In this document: positions 56,401 through 64,000 of the stretch, in pieces | Layout of the letters: each line of letters opens with the position of its first letter | Numbering within the stretch: position 1 is the first letter of the stretch | Assembly: GCF_000020565.1 (NCBI RefSeq) | Contig: NC_010830.1 | Span: 1,820,365 to 1,884,364, forward strand | DNA from: Candidatus Amoebophilus asiaticus 5a2 | GTDB lineage: Bacteria > Bacteroidota > Bacteroidia > Cytophagales > Amoebophilaceae | Direction of reading: 5' to 3' | Length of the DNA: 64,000 nt | The notes under the pieces: generated by a model | What the model saw: only the letters and a program-made list of their open reading frames with translations | Told to the model about the DNA's origin: nothing | Databases searched by the model: none | Program-made: the position numbers and the translations under genes

Positions 56401-56531
56401 ACACAGCACAACAAAAACTACAGCAACTTATACAGCAAATAGAAGCAGATAGCCTTGAACAAGCACAGGCAAAAACTACAACCACGCAACCATTGCAGGA
56501 TGAGGATAATGAATTTAAAACATTAGAATAA
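53433..56531 (+). CDS. Large periplasmic or outer-membrane TPR protein
   Basis: 1032 residues with a signal peptide (to about 25, NLAIYGQ) and tetratricopeptide repeats over almost the whole length (for example ALAYYELGNLRCYQQDYAKGI; EALFEYAYLALQ-type helices; YEKALFEYAYLALQHQEYDLAIKSF). A Gln-rich charged tail ends the protein. Large TPR proteins next to holA or an outer-membrane protein gene are conserved in Bacteroidota. Exact partners are unknown; a scaffold for envelope complexes, with the following barrel gene, is plausible. The next gene starts 18 bp downstream. Confidence 0.85.
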   Translation: MMTNLLRYTAILMIWSISNLAIYGQELLEKPISISDFYKGLELYEKQQYEAAQHYMDRYITEHTAYIGNEYVIEATYYAAFCAIKLDRIDGEVRLQQFVEKYPYHPKAALAYYELGNLRCYQQDYAKGITYYLSVNKEQLANTLHTELQYRLAYAYLNERDFGQALSYFNAIKNHDTPYTPASNYYAGYLALKKGDYESALIDLRKAGNHEAYEAVVPYMIMEVLYQAKRFQAAINYIKDVQTKQPTLKNYEDIELLTAESYFFLKDYASATRHYENYIHLQPSEVTHEVFYRLAYSLYKSGENYKALKYLKELALQDDYLAQLASYYMGLIYIKTSQKNLALAAFDQARQMNFINEIQTEASFQYAQLSYELGKLTISIDALQKFKRSYPNSPHITTVDQLLSQVYFHTNHYDLAIAHIESLQEKPETVLQVYQKATFYKGNAYFNQEAYDKAITWLQKSLYYPLDTDITLQTHLWLAESYVAQQAYEQATTHYQTVLAATDKKNTNYYQDALYGLGYVLFNTEKYKAALPLFLQYINIPNITNDNNWRLDVLVRTADCYYAIKDYHKALDLYTKTEDNYPAHNRYQKALIYGLLGKFVEAKQNLESIINTCPHTAYYEKALFEYAYLALQHQEYDLAIKSFTNFIQKKPYSTLVPDALLHRAVAKVNLKQYAEAGKDYETLLKDYPTHPNAQSALLELPNLVVQEGKPEKLQQYLASYKAANPSSETLAAISFEAAKNLFYSQNYTPAVQQLKEFITSYPNSTLIDEANFLIAEAYYRLAEDEQALIQYHITSKNKQTPFYNRILLRIASLAYKHKDFNTALTHYKQLKESASNKKETYYALEGIMKTSDALQQYEEVNKAASQIINQGNITINAVSQAALYLGKTALKQAKYQEAHEHFKQIVKNGQDMYAAEAQYLIAYTYYQLREFKQSLEALFILNKQFAEYTEWTNQGFLLMADNYIALQEFFQARATLQSIIENATDSSFVNTAQQKLQQLIQQIEADSLEQAQAKTTTTQPLQDEDNEFKTLE

Positions 56532-56549
56532 GAGTAAAAGATTGATACT

Positions 56550-58211
56550 ATGAAAGTAAATGTACTAGTTTATATAACGTTAATGCTACTCGGTTGGGGT
56601 ACTTACACCATGGAGAGCTATGGATACGCCAAGCGTCCACAAGGAACCATTCAAGAAGCTGAATTCATTATTAAAAAAGAAAAGAAGAATCAACTTCCAG
56701 AGGCTGATCGGTTAATTAAAAAAGCTCCATTACCGCTACCTACGGAGCAACCAAGTGCCGAATTACAATATGCACTTTATGATATACCGCTCGATTTCCA
56801 ATCTCTAGAACATAAAATAAAAATACTCAGGTCCAAGCAAGAGAGACTCATTAATTTATATGGTAAGTATTTAAAGCTAGGATATGGAAACTATCACATG
56901 CCTTATATAGCAGCTTTCTTTAATAATACCAGAAATAAAAGACATGGTTATGGGCTACATATAAGTCATTTGTCAGAAGGCAAAAAAAAGTACGCTGAAG
57001 AGCACCATAATACAATTAACTTCCATGGGAAAAAGCTTATGGAAAAGCTAACATTAGCAGGCTCATTAGATTATAACTGGGATAAATATCCGTTTAAACA
57101 GCTTATTAACAATACTATTTATACTCATAATGATCCTAATAGGCATTATAAATATCATCAGGTTCAGCTTCGTACTAGCTTGTATAACCATCTACCAAGT
57201 ACTCTTAAGTATCAGGTACATACTCAGCTTATCCACCTTAGCTCCTCTTCATCTATTCATGAAACACAAGAAGAATGTAAGCTGCATGCTAGTTATAGCC
57301 TAAACGAAATTTTTCAGTTACGAGCTGGCATAGATATTTATTTAAGTCAGTATAGACAAACTAACAATCATGCATTGCAGCGTAACATATTCCGCTTTAA
57401 ACCCATTTTTGTAACTAAGCTCAATGAGTTTATAATTCAAACAGGTACTACGCTAACTTACCAGAACAATACGGATGCCTTACCTGAAAATTTCCATGTT
57501 TATCCAGAAGTAAAGCTAACCTATGCGCTTAACAAAGCCTTTCGTCCTTATATAGGTGTAAGTGGCAATATTCAAGCTAACTCATGGCAAGAATATATTC
57601 TACAAAACCCTTGGCTAGCGTCTACAGTAGATTTGAGGCATACTAACCAGCAGTATATTTGTTATGCGGGTATAAAAAGTGATATTTTAAGTAAGCTTAC
57701 CTGCCATGCTGGCCTATCTATCAGCAGCTATAAAAATTGGTATTGCTTTGTTAATAATGCTACTGAGCCTAGGCAATTTGATATACAATATGATGCTGCA
57801 GCTAAAGTGATGCAGCTGTTTGCTGAACTTGCTAAGACAAGCTTTGGAGAAGCTTTGGTAACTAGACTTAAGGCAGCGTATTTTGACTATACACTTACGC
57901 AATTAGAAAAGCCATGGCACAAACCACAGTATACCATCGAAATACTTAATACCTACAATTTCCATGATAAGATTTTACTAAAAGGTAACCTACACTGGTT
58001 AGGAGGTATACAAGCACTAGACCCTACAACAAAAGCTGCTAAATCCTTACCAGATGTCATAGATATCGATTTAGGAATAGAATACGTATGGAACCAACGT
58101 TTTACAATATTCTTAGATTGTAGTAACATACTAGCTAGGTCTAACAACCGCTATTTGCATGCTCCTACTAGTGGTGCTCATTTCTTGGCAGGCGTTACAT
58201 ATGCTTGGTAA
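56550..58211 (+). CDS. Predicted outer-membrane beta-barrel protein (TonB-receptor-like C-terminus)
   Basis: 553 residues with a signal segment (about 1-25). The C-terminal part ends in alternating strands with a terminal aromatic (HFLAGVTYAW), the outer-membrane barrel signature. Central strands such as YEVHTQLIHLSSSSS-type and TGTTLTYQNNTDAL fit a barrel. It is shorter than TonB-dependent receptors and I see no plug domain, so it may be a reduced relative. It directly follows the TPR gene and is probably cotranscribed with it, as is usual in Bacteroidota. Confidence 0.7.
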   Translation: MKVNVLVYITLMLLGWGTYTMESYGYAKRPQGTIQEAEFIIKKEKKNQLPEADRLIKKAPLPLPTEQPSAELQYALYDIPLDFQSLEHKIKILRSKQERLINLYGKYLKLGYGNYHMPYIAAFFNNTRNKRHGYGLHISHLSEGKKKYAEEHHNTINFHGKKLMEKLTLAGSLDYNWDKYPFKQLINNTIYTHNDPNRHYKYHQVQLRTSLYNHLPSTLKYQVHTQLIHLSSSSSIHETQEECKLHASYSLNEIFQLRAGIDIYLSQYRQTNNHALQRNIFRFKPIFVTKLNEFIIQTGTTLTYQNNTDALPENFHVYPEVKLTYALNKAFRPYIGVSGNIQANSWQEYILQNPWLASTVDLRHTNQQYICYAGIKSDILSKLTCHAGLSISSYKNWYCFVNNATEPRQFDIQYDAAAKVMQLFAELAKTSFGEALVTRLKAAYFDYTLTQLEKPWHKPQYTIEILNTYNFHDKILLKGNLHWLGGIQALDPTTKAAKSLPDVIDIDLGIEYVWNQRFTIFLDCSNILARSNNRYLHAPTSGAHFLAGVTYAW

Positions 58212-58293
58212 TTGAAGGCATAGTATATATAGGTATATTTAATAATTAGCACCTTTAGCCTCAACAATATTATTATATATTTAAGCAGACAAT

Positions 58294-58668
58294 CTAATTG
58301 TTCAGCCTCTTAGTGAAAGTATTAATATTTTGGTGAAAAAGCTGAGGATTTTTTTGCCATTGTTGCTCTAAAAATTGTCAAAAGGTTTTGCCTCTTAAAG
58401 CTTTGAGTCTACGAGTGAAATTATAAGCTAACAAGAAGTCATTTAGATGGCACTTTAATTGTTGGTGGTTGCTATAATAATAGCTTTGCACGGTGGCTTC
58501 CTTGATAATTTTGCTTCACCTGGCCATTAGTCCATGGATGGGCTACATGAGTCCTGCTATGTGTAATACCTTCTTGCTGGTAGCAAATACGACCAACATA
58601 TGCTCGAGTGCTAATTCTCCCTCTTTTCTATTGGTAAATTGTACTCCATTATCTGTTAGTATTTTATG
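58294..58668 (-). pseudogene. IS481-family transposase, 3' fragment
   Basis: Reads, with lesions, KILTDNGVQFTNRKEGELALEH, then HPWTNGQVK, HLNDFLLAYNFTRRLKALRGKTF, and ends KRLNN. This is the rve-type C-terminus of an IS481 transposase (Asp in TDNG). It continues the 5' fragment at 59656-60231; the two are separated by the IS5-family insertion. Confidence 0.85.
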
Positions 58669-59659
58669 AGAGCTGCTGCGAAAGAGATAAAATAGAGTAG
58701 AATTTGAATAAAACAGAGAGAGAATCTTGCCAGTAGCGATGCTATTTGTTAAAAAGCATGCTTGAAGTTTATCATACCCGCTATAATATTAAAGCGTAGG
58801 TTATATTTGTTCTGAAAGTTACGGTAAACTTCTGACATAATCTTAAACACCTTGATCTCTCTTATCTTATGCTCTACCTTCATGCGTATGGAGGATAGCT
58901 TTCTGTTATGTTCTTTCTGCTCCTTGGTTAATGGCCGCTTACGGCTCTTTTTATAGGGAATCATGACATTGCTCTGTAGCTTTTGCCAGCCTTGATAACC
59001 ACTATCTGCTAGCTTTAAGCTTTCTTTAGGTAAGAGTTTTTCTCCTTTACGGATTTTAAAGTCATGCTCTTTTCCTTTATGAGATTTGGATACAGAGAGT
59101 ATCTTTCCATCTTCTCTAATAACTATCTCTGTTTTTATAGTATGTCGCTTTTTCTTGCCTGAATATGATTTCTTTTGCTTTTTACTAGGCCTTTGCGTAG
59201 GCTGTTCACTCACATCTGCTAATATGCGCAATACCTTATCTGAGGTTAAGCTGCGATCTTTTTTAATGCTAATCTTCTTAGCTAGTAATGGCTCCATTTT
59301 TCTTAACAAGCGGCATATGTTAGCGTTGTGTAAGTTAAACAAATAGCCTAAAAACACATGGCTAATATAAGTGCGATAATACATGAGTACACAGAGCAAT
59401 TTATCTTCCATGGTAGGTAAATGACTCATCCTACCATGGCGCAGCTTGCTCGATTCTAACTCTTCAAAGAGAGGCCTTACTTTTAAAACTAATAATTGCT
59501 CAAAGGTTTCTATACTTAAGCCAGTTATTCTTCTAAAGTTATAGGGATATTTGCTTATCCTCGCGTAGGTTAAATGCATACTTATTCCTTTTATATAACA
59601 AGAATTACATCTTAACCCTTTTTATCTTCTTTGTCAATCTTTTTCGCAGCAGTTCTATG
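58665..59659 (-). mobile_element. IS5-family element inserted in the IS481 copy
   Basis: The element spans about 58669-59655 (987 bp). Inverted repeats start GAGCTGCTGCGAAAGAGAT on the left and GAACTGCTGCGAAAAAGAT on the right strand (17 of 19 matches). The 4-bp TATG at 58665-58668 and 59656-59659 is a probable target duplication; one extra base at the left tip leaves 1 nt of uncertainty. Joining the flanks restores the IS481 frame (PYKIH followed by KILTDNG), which proves the nesting. Confidence 0.9.
58749..59579 (-). CDS. IS5-family transposase, intact
   Basis: 276 residues, one uninterrupted frame. It has an N-terminal helix-turn-helix region (about 20-110: HLPTMEDKLLCVLMYYRTY) and a DDE domain with Asp in ILADVSEQPTQRP (about 131), Asp in LKLADSGYQGW and Glu in MKVEHKIREIKVFK. 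The type is the HTH_Tnp_4/DDE_Tnp_4 group seen in IS5-like elements of this lineage. The gene, the ends and the probable target duplication are intact, so the element may still be active. Confidence 0.9.
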   Translation of the reverse strand: MHLTYARISKYPYNFRRITGLSIETFEQLLVLKVRPLFEELESSKLRHGRMSHLPTMEDKLLCVLMYYRTYISHVFLGYLFNLHNANICRLLRKMEPLLAKKISIKKDRSLTSDKVLRILADVSEQPTQRPSKKQKKSYSGKKKRHTIKTEIVIREDGKILSVSKSHKGKEHDFKIRKGEKLLPKESLKLADSGYQGWQKLQSNVMIPYKKSRKRPLTKEQKEHNRKLSSIRMKVEHKIREIKVFKIMSEVYRNFQNKYNLRFNIIAGMINFKHAF

Positions 59660-60231
59660 GATCTTATAGGGAACACAAGCTATTAGATCTTCTAGAAAGC
59701 CTACTGCTACCGTTTTAGAAGCAAATTCATATAGTCTAGCATAGCAAAACTTACTAGTCCTATCAATTCCGACAAACAAATAGAGTTTACCCTGTGCTGT
59801 TTGCACTTCTGCTATATCTATATGAAAATAACGGGTGGGATAAGCTTTAAACTGCTTCTTAACTGCTTTCTCCTTAGCCTGTCCTTTCTCTAGCTTAGGA
59901 CAGTCATGACGCTGAAACCAGCGATGCAAAGTAGAATGAGATAAGTGAGGAATGGTTTCTTGTAAAGTATATAGACAATCATCCAAGGGCAATTGGGTAA
60001 GCTTTCTAAAAGTAATAATCACCTTCTCCTCTTGCCCAGTTAATACCTTAGAGGTCTTAATTTTGGCCCCATAGGTACATCTTGGCAAAAAGTTCTCTTT
60101 TCCCACTTAGGTACCGTTTTACGGTTGAGACCAAAACGTCTAGCAAGGGTTGCTATATTCTCTTGAGATAACTGTATTTCTCTGCGGGTTTTCTCTGTTG
60201 TCCTGACGCATTTATGTAGTAATTGTCCCAT
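59656..60231 (-). pseudogene. IS481-family transposase, 5' fragment with a frameshift
   Basis: Starts MGQLLHKCVRTTEKTRREIQ with the helix-turn-helix (ENIATLARRFGLNRKTVPKWEKR). A 1-base shift near 60060-60070 (in CCTATGGGGCC) moves it to the frame that continues KVLTGQEEKVIITFRKLTQL and the catalytic core (FHIDIAEVQTAQGKLYLFVGID, first Asp) up to VPYKIH, where the IS5 element interrupts it. So it carries at least two inactivating changes. Confidence 0.87.
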
Positions 60232-60336
60232 AGTTTTTGTATTTGGCTTTTATCACTATTAATATTCTTGCTAATATATCCACAATTGTTAGGGACCAAA
60301 CATTTAGTATATGTAATAAGTTAACACTCAAGTCCA

Positions 60337-62322
60337 TTAAGATTTTTCTTCACTAGATTTAACTTTAGTGGATGACCCTTCTTCTGTAGTATGATTCTCT
60401 ATATGAACAGGATGTGAAGCTTCATGAGACGTATTACTTTTCTCAGACGGTGCGTCCTTGAGGGTAGCCAAGTTAGCTTGAGCACGCTCAGAAGTAGCTA
60501 TGCCATGCGCTACCCCAAACAATCCTAATCCTATAAGAACAGCTGACCCTATTGTTGCACTACCTAACGAAGGTCCGGTACCAAGTATCAAGGTAACTAC
60601 CCCAACACCTGTTACACTACCTCCAAATGCTGTTTCTGTTCTGCCAAGAATTAAAGCTGCTCTATGGCCAGCCATCTGTCCTTTACGATACATATCGTTC
60701 TTAGGTGCTTTTAGGGATATACCGAACATATTATGTGCCAAGGCATTCATAAAACCGTTGCTATGGTCACGTTTATGTATCCAGTCAACTTCTGCCGCTT
60801 CTGCTGATGCTTTAATTGCTTGCCTTCTCTTCTTATACATCTCTCTAATACTGTCCTTTTCCTCTCTATTTTTTTTAGCTTTTAGCTCTTTTCTTTCTTC
60901 TTTCTTAAGTGCTTTAAGCTTATTCTTCTTTTCTGTCTTGATTTCCTTTTGCTCTTCTTTTAATATACTTTCTATCTCTTCTAGGTCTTTTGCTAATACT
61001 ATTTCCTCCTGTTTAGGTTGGTCTAGTGATTGCTTATCTGTTTGCTCTTTCTCGTGTGTTTCCTTATCTTCTTTTACCTCTTGTTTTATCTTATTTTTCA
61101 ATATTTTCCCTTCTTGCCTGACTTGGTCTAATTTTTCCTTATCTTCCTGTGCTTCCTCTTGTACTTTCTTAAATTTTTCTACTTCTTGGTTTATTTCCAG
61201 AGCTGGACCATCTTCTAGCTCCTTAGCTATCTGCTCACCTTGCTGCTGAGGCTGGCTAGTCTCTTGCTTACTGTTTTGCCTCTGCTGTTCTTCTTTTAAT
61301 GAATCTCCTGTTTCAGCCTCTTTATTCACACCCTGCTGCTGGGGTTGGCTAGTCTCTTGCTTACTGTTTTGTCCCTGCTGTTCTTTTTTTAAACCTTCTT
61401 GATCTTGATCAGATTTTTGAGCTAACTTTATATCATTCCAAGTAACTTCATGCTTGCCTAATGGACGGCTTTCATCTATAGCATTAGCATCAAACACCAT
61501 AATCGCCAACTTAGCTGAATATGCTCTATTTTCAGCATCTACTGCAATTTCAATAGGATTAGTTGGTTTGTCTATAATCATCTTACTAGCACCACCCAAC
61601 AGATCCACTAAGGTAGCTACAGACTTCCCATTACTTTTAAAATAAAAGTGAACTTTTTCTTCATCACTTTTAAGTTGAAAAATAACTTTATTAAGATCTC
61701 TAATATCTTTTTCAATAGATTTTAAGACAATTAAAGTTTCTCCTCCTTCAAATATTGTAGGAGAATTAATTACTACCGCATCCTTTATCCATTTTACCTC
61801 TTGAGTTTGTATAGATGTACCAGCTTTATCAAATAGCTCAAAGTGTAGCTTTACCTTGATAGTATCTTGAGCTGGCAATAAATCAAAATCTACTGTTAAT
61901 CCATTTTGTCCGTGGGTTGAATTTAATTCTGATAAAGTAGTAAACTCTGTTAGAAACTTCTCAGAACCCATGGTTAAGACTTTTTTATCAGTACTAGGCC
62001 CTATGTAGCTTATTTGGCTACCAGTTGTTGGCCCTGTAAAGGTCTCTTGCTCTAGGATGCTGACTTTTAACTTGAAATCTGACAAATTTATATGGTTACC
62101 TTCATTATCTATTTGAAAGGCGACTTTTATTATATTTTCAGTACCTATCAACAATGTCTTTGAAATTATCATCTCTAGCTTCCCTATACTGTCTGTTGCT
62201 TTTCCAATATGGTGATTTTTGCAAGCTCCAATATTCAACACAAGTATTAGGCCTATAACACTATGTACTAATTTTGATAAGTATTTGTTGCTAAAATTGT
62301 GAAGTAGCTTTAGGGTATACAT
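60337..62322 (-). CDS. Coiled-coil lipoprotein, paralogue of the gene at 14571-16367
   Basis: 661 residues with a lipobox (LNIGAC, about 34). Residues about 40-300 form the beta-rich region shared with the other protein (DFKLKVSILEQETFTG, KVKLHFELFDK, VKWIKD, EKDIRDLNK). Residues about 305-515 are a K/E/Q-rich coiled coil with an internal duplication (QNSKQETSQPQQQG occurs twice). Unlike its paralogue, it ends with a Gly-rich hydrophobic segment (about 555-615, two membrane-like helices with GVGVVTLILGTG and GSAVLIGLGLFGVAHG) and an acidic tail. It may bridge the envelope. No function is known. Confidence 0.77.
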   Translation of the reverse strand: MYTLKLLHNFSNKYLSKLVHSVIGLILVLNIGACKNHHIGKATDSIGKLEMIISKTLLIGTENIIKVAFQIDNEGNHINLSDFKLKVSILEQETFTGPTTGSQISYIGPSTDKKVLTMGSEKFLTEFTTLSELNSTHGQNGLTVDFDLLPAQDTIKVKLHFELFDKAGTSIQTQEVKWIKDAVVINSPTIFEGGETLIVLKSIEKDIRDLNKVIFQLKSDEEKVHFYFKSNGKSVATLVDLLGGASKMIIDKPTNPIEIAVDAENRAYSAKLAIMVFDANAIDESRPLGKHEVTWNDIKLAQKSDQDQEGLKKEQQGQNSKQETSQPQQQGVNKEAETGDSLKEEQQRQNSKQETSQPQQQGEQIAKELEDGPALEINQEVEKFKKVQEEAQEDKEKLDQVRQEGKILKNKIKQEVKEDKETHEKEQTDKQSLDQPKQEEIVLAKDLEEIESILKEEQKEIKTEKKNKLKALKKEERKELKAKKNREEKDSIREMYKKRRQAIKASAEAAEVDWIHKRDHSNGFMNALAHNMFGISLKAPKNDMYRKGQMAGHRAALILGRTETAFGGSVTGVGVVTLILGTGPSLGSATIGSAVLIGLGLFGVAHGIATSERAQANLATLKDAPSEKSNTSHEASHPVHIENHTTEEGSSTKVKSSEEKS

Positions 62323-62606
62323 AAGGAGTAATTTGATAATAGTTGATATTGAAATATGGTAAGGCAGGAGTGGTAGCTCTTATATATAATTTAATGTTTT
62401 AGCTTGAATAAGACAAGTAAAATATCCAAAACATTTACTTGATAGCAAGCTACAAATATTAGAAAATTCTTGTAAAAAGGCAGCTTTTACTAAAAAAACA
62501 TTTAATTATGCACATTGTTAATGGAGTGTTGACGGCTAAAATTCAAGTTTAAATAAGCCTAAAATTAAATTTTTATGCAATCGACTTAGTTAAGTAATGC
62601 CCATTT

Positions 62607-63980
62607 CTAAAAGTTCCATGGATATGTTTCTGGCATCTTCGTAAGCTTCTTTTCATGTTTGATGGGGTGCAACGCTTGTGTTTCATCATAGTATACAAAA
62701 GCATCATACCTATTAGCTATCTGACTAGGAACATAATTTCCATAATGCTCACGCTCTGGATGATAGACAACACCTATAGCCCTATGGTCGTAAACAGTGC
62801 CAGAGCCAAAACTGTCTCTTATCTCATCCATTAATAAATAGAAGTTATCAGGGGATATATCATGAAGGAGCTTTTCCCAACTCCCCTCTCTTGCTGTTGG
62901 CACCTGCATAATTTCCTGTTTTGCTCCCCAAGACCTGCCAGCCATTACAGTTCCTTGATAACTACCAAGCCCTACCAATTTCACTGCTTGATCTCCATAT
63001 TGTTCCCGTGCTAGCTGGCCAATATTAATCATGCCATCATCTTGCATATCCGTAAATCTTGCATCTCCAATATGCGTATTGTGTTCCCAAACAATGGCTT
63101 TTGCCTCTTTGCCATGAAATTGTAGTAAACGGTTCAGGGTTTCCATCATATGGTAGTCACGGATATTCCAAGAGTCTGGCCCTGGCTTGATCATAGCTCG
63201 GTAATAACGTTCAGCATTGACAGCCACCCAAGCATTTTGCTCTGTACTTAGACGAGCTTCTATATCTGTATCATCATGAAGCATCTTAGCTTGAATTGTT
63301 TGCAGTAACTCAATTACCTGATTTTCACAAGTTTTAGGCACCAAGTACGTTGCCCAAGCATATTGCTGGCCATCATCTTTCTCCCAGTAAGGTTCGAAAC
63401 AACGTATAGCTTGTTTAGCCACACTAGCTGCTTCAGGATCTTCTTTTTCTAAATAATTTACAATTGCCTGAAGGGATTCCCACAGGCTATAGACATCTAG
63501 TCCATAAAAGCCTATACGATTAAGTGGAACATGCTTTAAATTATATTGATGTAACCACCAACTAAATGCAGCAATTTCCCAATTAGCCCACATCCAAGTA
63601 GGCCAACGATCAAATACCTGCAATACTTCCTGGATATCTTTTTGGCGACCTACATAATTTTTAATGAATCTATTGATTTGGTAGCAAGGGGGCCAATCTC
63701 CTTCAACAGTAATAAAATTAAATCCTTTTTCTTCAATTAAGCGTCTGCTTATTAAAGCTCTGCCCGCATAATACTCATGGGTACCATGACTTGCCTCGCC
63801 GAGCATCACTATTTTAGCATCGCATATATGCTTGATTAAAGCATCTAAATCTTTTTCATCCTGTAGGCTATGCTTATTGCTCTGGATAGTGTCCATTAGA
63901 TTCCAATCTTTTTGCATAATCTGTATGTTTTTTATTAGGAGCATTAAAAACAGAATTACTACACAAAAGTCAGTTATCAA
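62607..63980 (-). CDS. Erythromycin-esterase-family hydrolase
   Basis: A protein of the EreA/EreB-type family (COG2312), 457 residues as read; a start at 63917 (MQKDWNLMDTIQS) would remove a 21-residue hydrophobic leader and may be the true one. The family signatures are GEASHGTHEYY (about 58-68), FITVEGDWPP, and a C-terminal half with VWEHNTHIGDARFTD carrying the catalytic His and Glu residues. Members hydrolyse macrolide lactones or unknown esters, so antibiotic resistance should not be assumed. The gene is complete within the window; its upstream region lies at the window's end. Confidence 0.85.
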   Translation of the reverse strand: MITDFCVVILFLMLLIKNIQIMQKDWNLMDTIQSNKHSLQDEKDLDALIKHICDAKIVMLGEASHGTHEYYAGRALISRRLIEEKGFNFITVEGDWPPCYQINRFIKNYVGRQKDIQEVLQVFDRWPTWMWANWEIAAFSWWLHQYNLKHVPLNRIGFYGLDVYSLWESLQAIVNYLEKEDPEAASVAKQAIRCFEPYWEKDDGQQYAWATYLVPKTCENQVIELLQTIQAKMLHDDTDIEARLSTEQNAWVAVNAERYYRAMIKPGPDSWNIRDYHMMETLNRLLQFHGKEAKAIVWEHNTHIGDARFTDMQDDGMINIGQLAREQYGDQAVKLVGLGSYQGTVMAGRSWGAKQEIMQVPTAREGSWEKLLHDISPDNFYLLMDEIRDSFGSGTVYDHRAIGVVYHPEREHYGNYVPSQIANRYDAFVYYDETQALHPIKHEKKLTKMPETYPWNF

Positions 63981-64000
63981 GTGAATAACAAACTAATAAT

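Noticed and set aside
60500..61249. Long open frame on the plus strand (249 codons)
   Set aside because: It is antisense to the K/E/Q-rich coiled coil of the lipoprotein gene and is Ser/Leu-rich, a typical shadow of biased codons.
62607..63980. Macrolide resistance gene
   Set aside because: The family match is clear, but many relatives have no known macrolide activity, and the context gives no sign of a resistance cassette.

Overview
The window looks like part of the chromosome of an obligate intracellular Bacteroidota symbiont, most probably 'Candidatus Amoebophilus asiaticus' or a close relative. The reasons are low GC, Bacteroidota-type housekeeping clusters (ftsK beside lolA; accD beside fbaB and a DUF4293 protein; a GH3/beta-lactamase fusion), many decayed insertion sequences, and very large lipoproteins carrying eukaryote-type domains (U-box, F-box, ankyrin, LRR, OTU-like protease, protein kinase). 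The species name is inferred from protein content; no database search was run.

Layout. 1-2.0 kb: the 3' part of a patatin-like phospholipase, then two transposase fossils. 2.0-6.6 kb: pyruvate kinase (apparently with a non-ATG start), lptB and recJ. 7.1-7.9 kb: an intact IS1-type element with an 8-bp target duplication and a -1 frameshift site. 8.0-13.4 kb: ftsK, a LolA-like carrier, a SIMPL-domain protein and an aminotransferase. 13.8-16.4 kb: a small lipoprotein and a coiled-coil surface protein with a paralogue at 60.3-62.3 kb. 16.6-21.1 kb: tRNA-His, fbaB, accD (zinc-ribbon cysteines lost), a DUF4293 protein and glmS.

21.3-47.2 kb is mostly an effector island. It holds four giant lipoproteins: U-box/ankyrin; F-box/LRR; OTU-like protease/GTPase/class 3 lipase; and U-box/ankyrin/protein kinase. 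All four share an N-terminal module of about 150 residues, followed in at least three by an acidic linker and in all by unrelated eukaryotic-type domains. Two of them also share a near-identical 26-bp palindrome 80-90 bp before the start codon. Two dead IS982 copies, fragments of tyrosine recombinases and a truncated ankyrin gene lie between them. A beta-barrel protein, the GH3/beta-lactamase fusion and an HsdR-N-type protein sit inside the island.

47.4-58.2 kb: a symporter / degenerate histidine kinase / SpoT-type HD fusion, ruvA, holA, a TPR protein and an outer-membrane barrel protein. 58.3-60.2 kb: an IS5-family element nested in a dead IS481 element. 60.3-64 kb: the second coiled-coil lipoprotein and an erythromycin-esterase-family protein.

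The most striking material is the family of modular lipoproteins with a common N-terminus and candidate common regulatory site. It looks like a system in which one anchoring or targeting module is reused to present different host-ubiquitin, lipid and phosphorylation activities.
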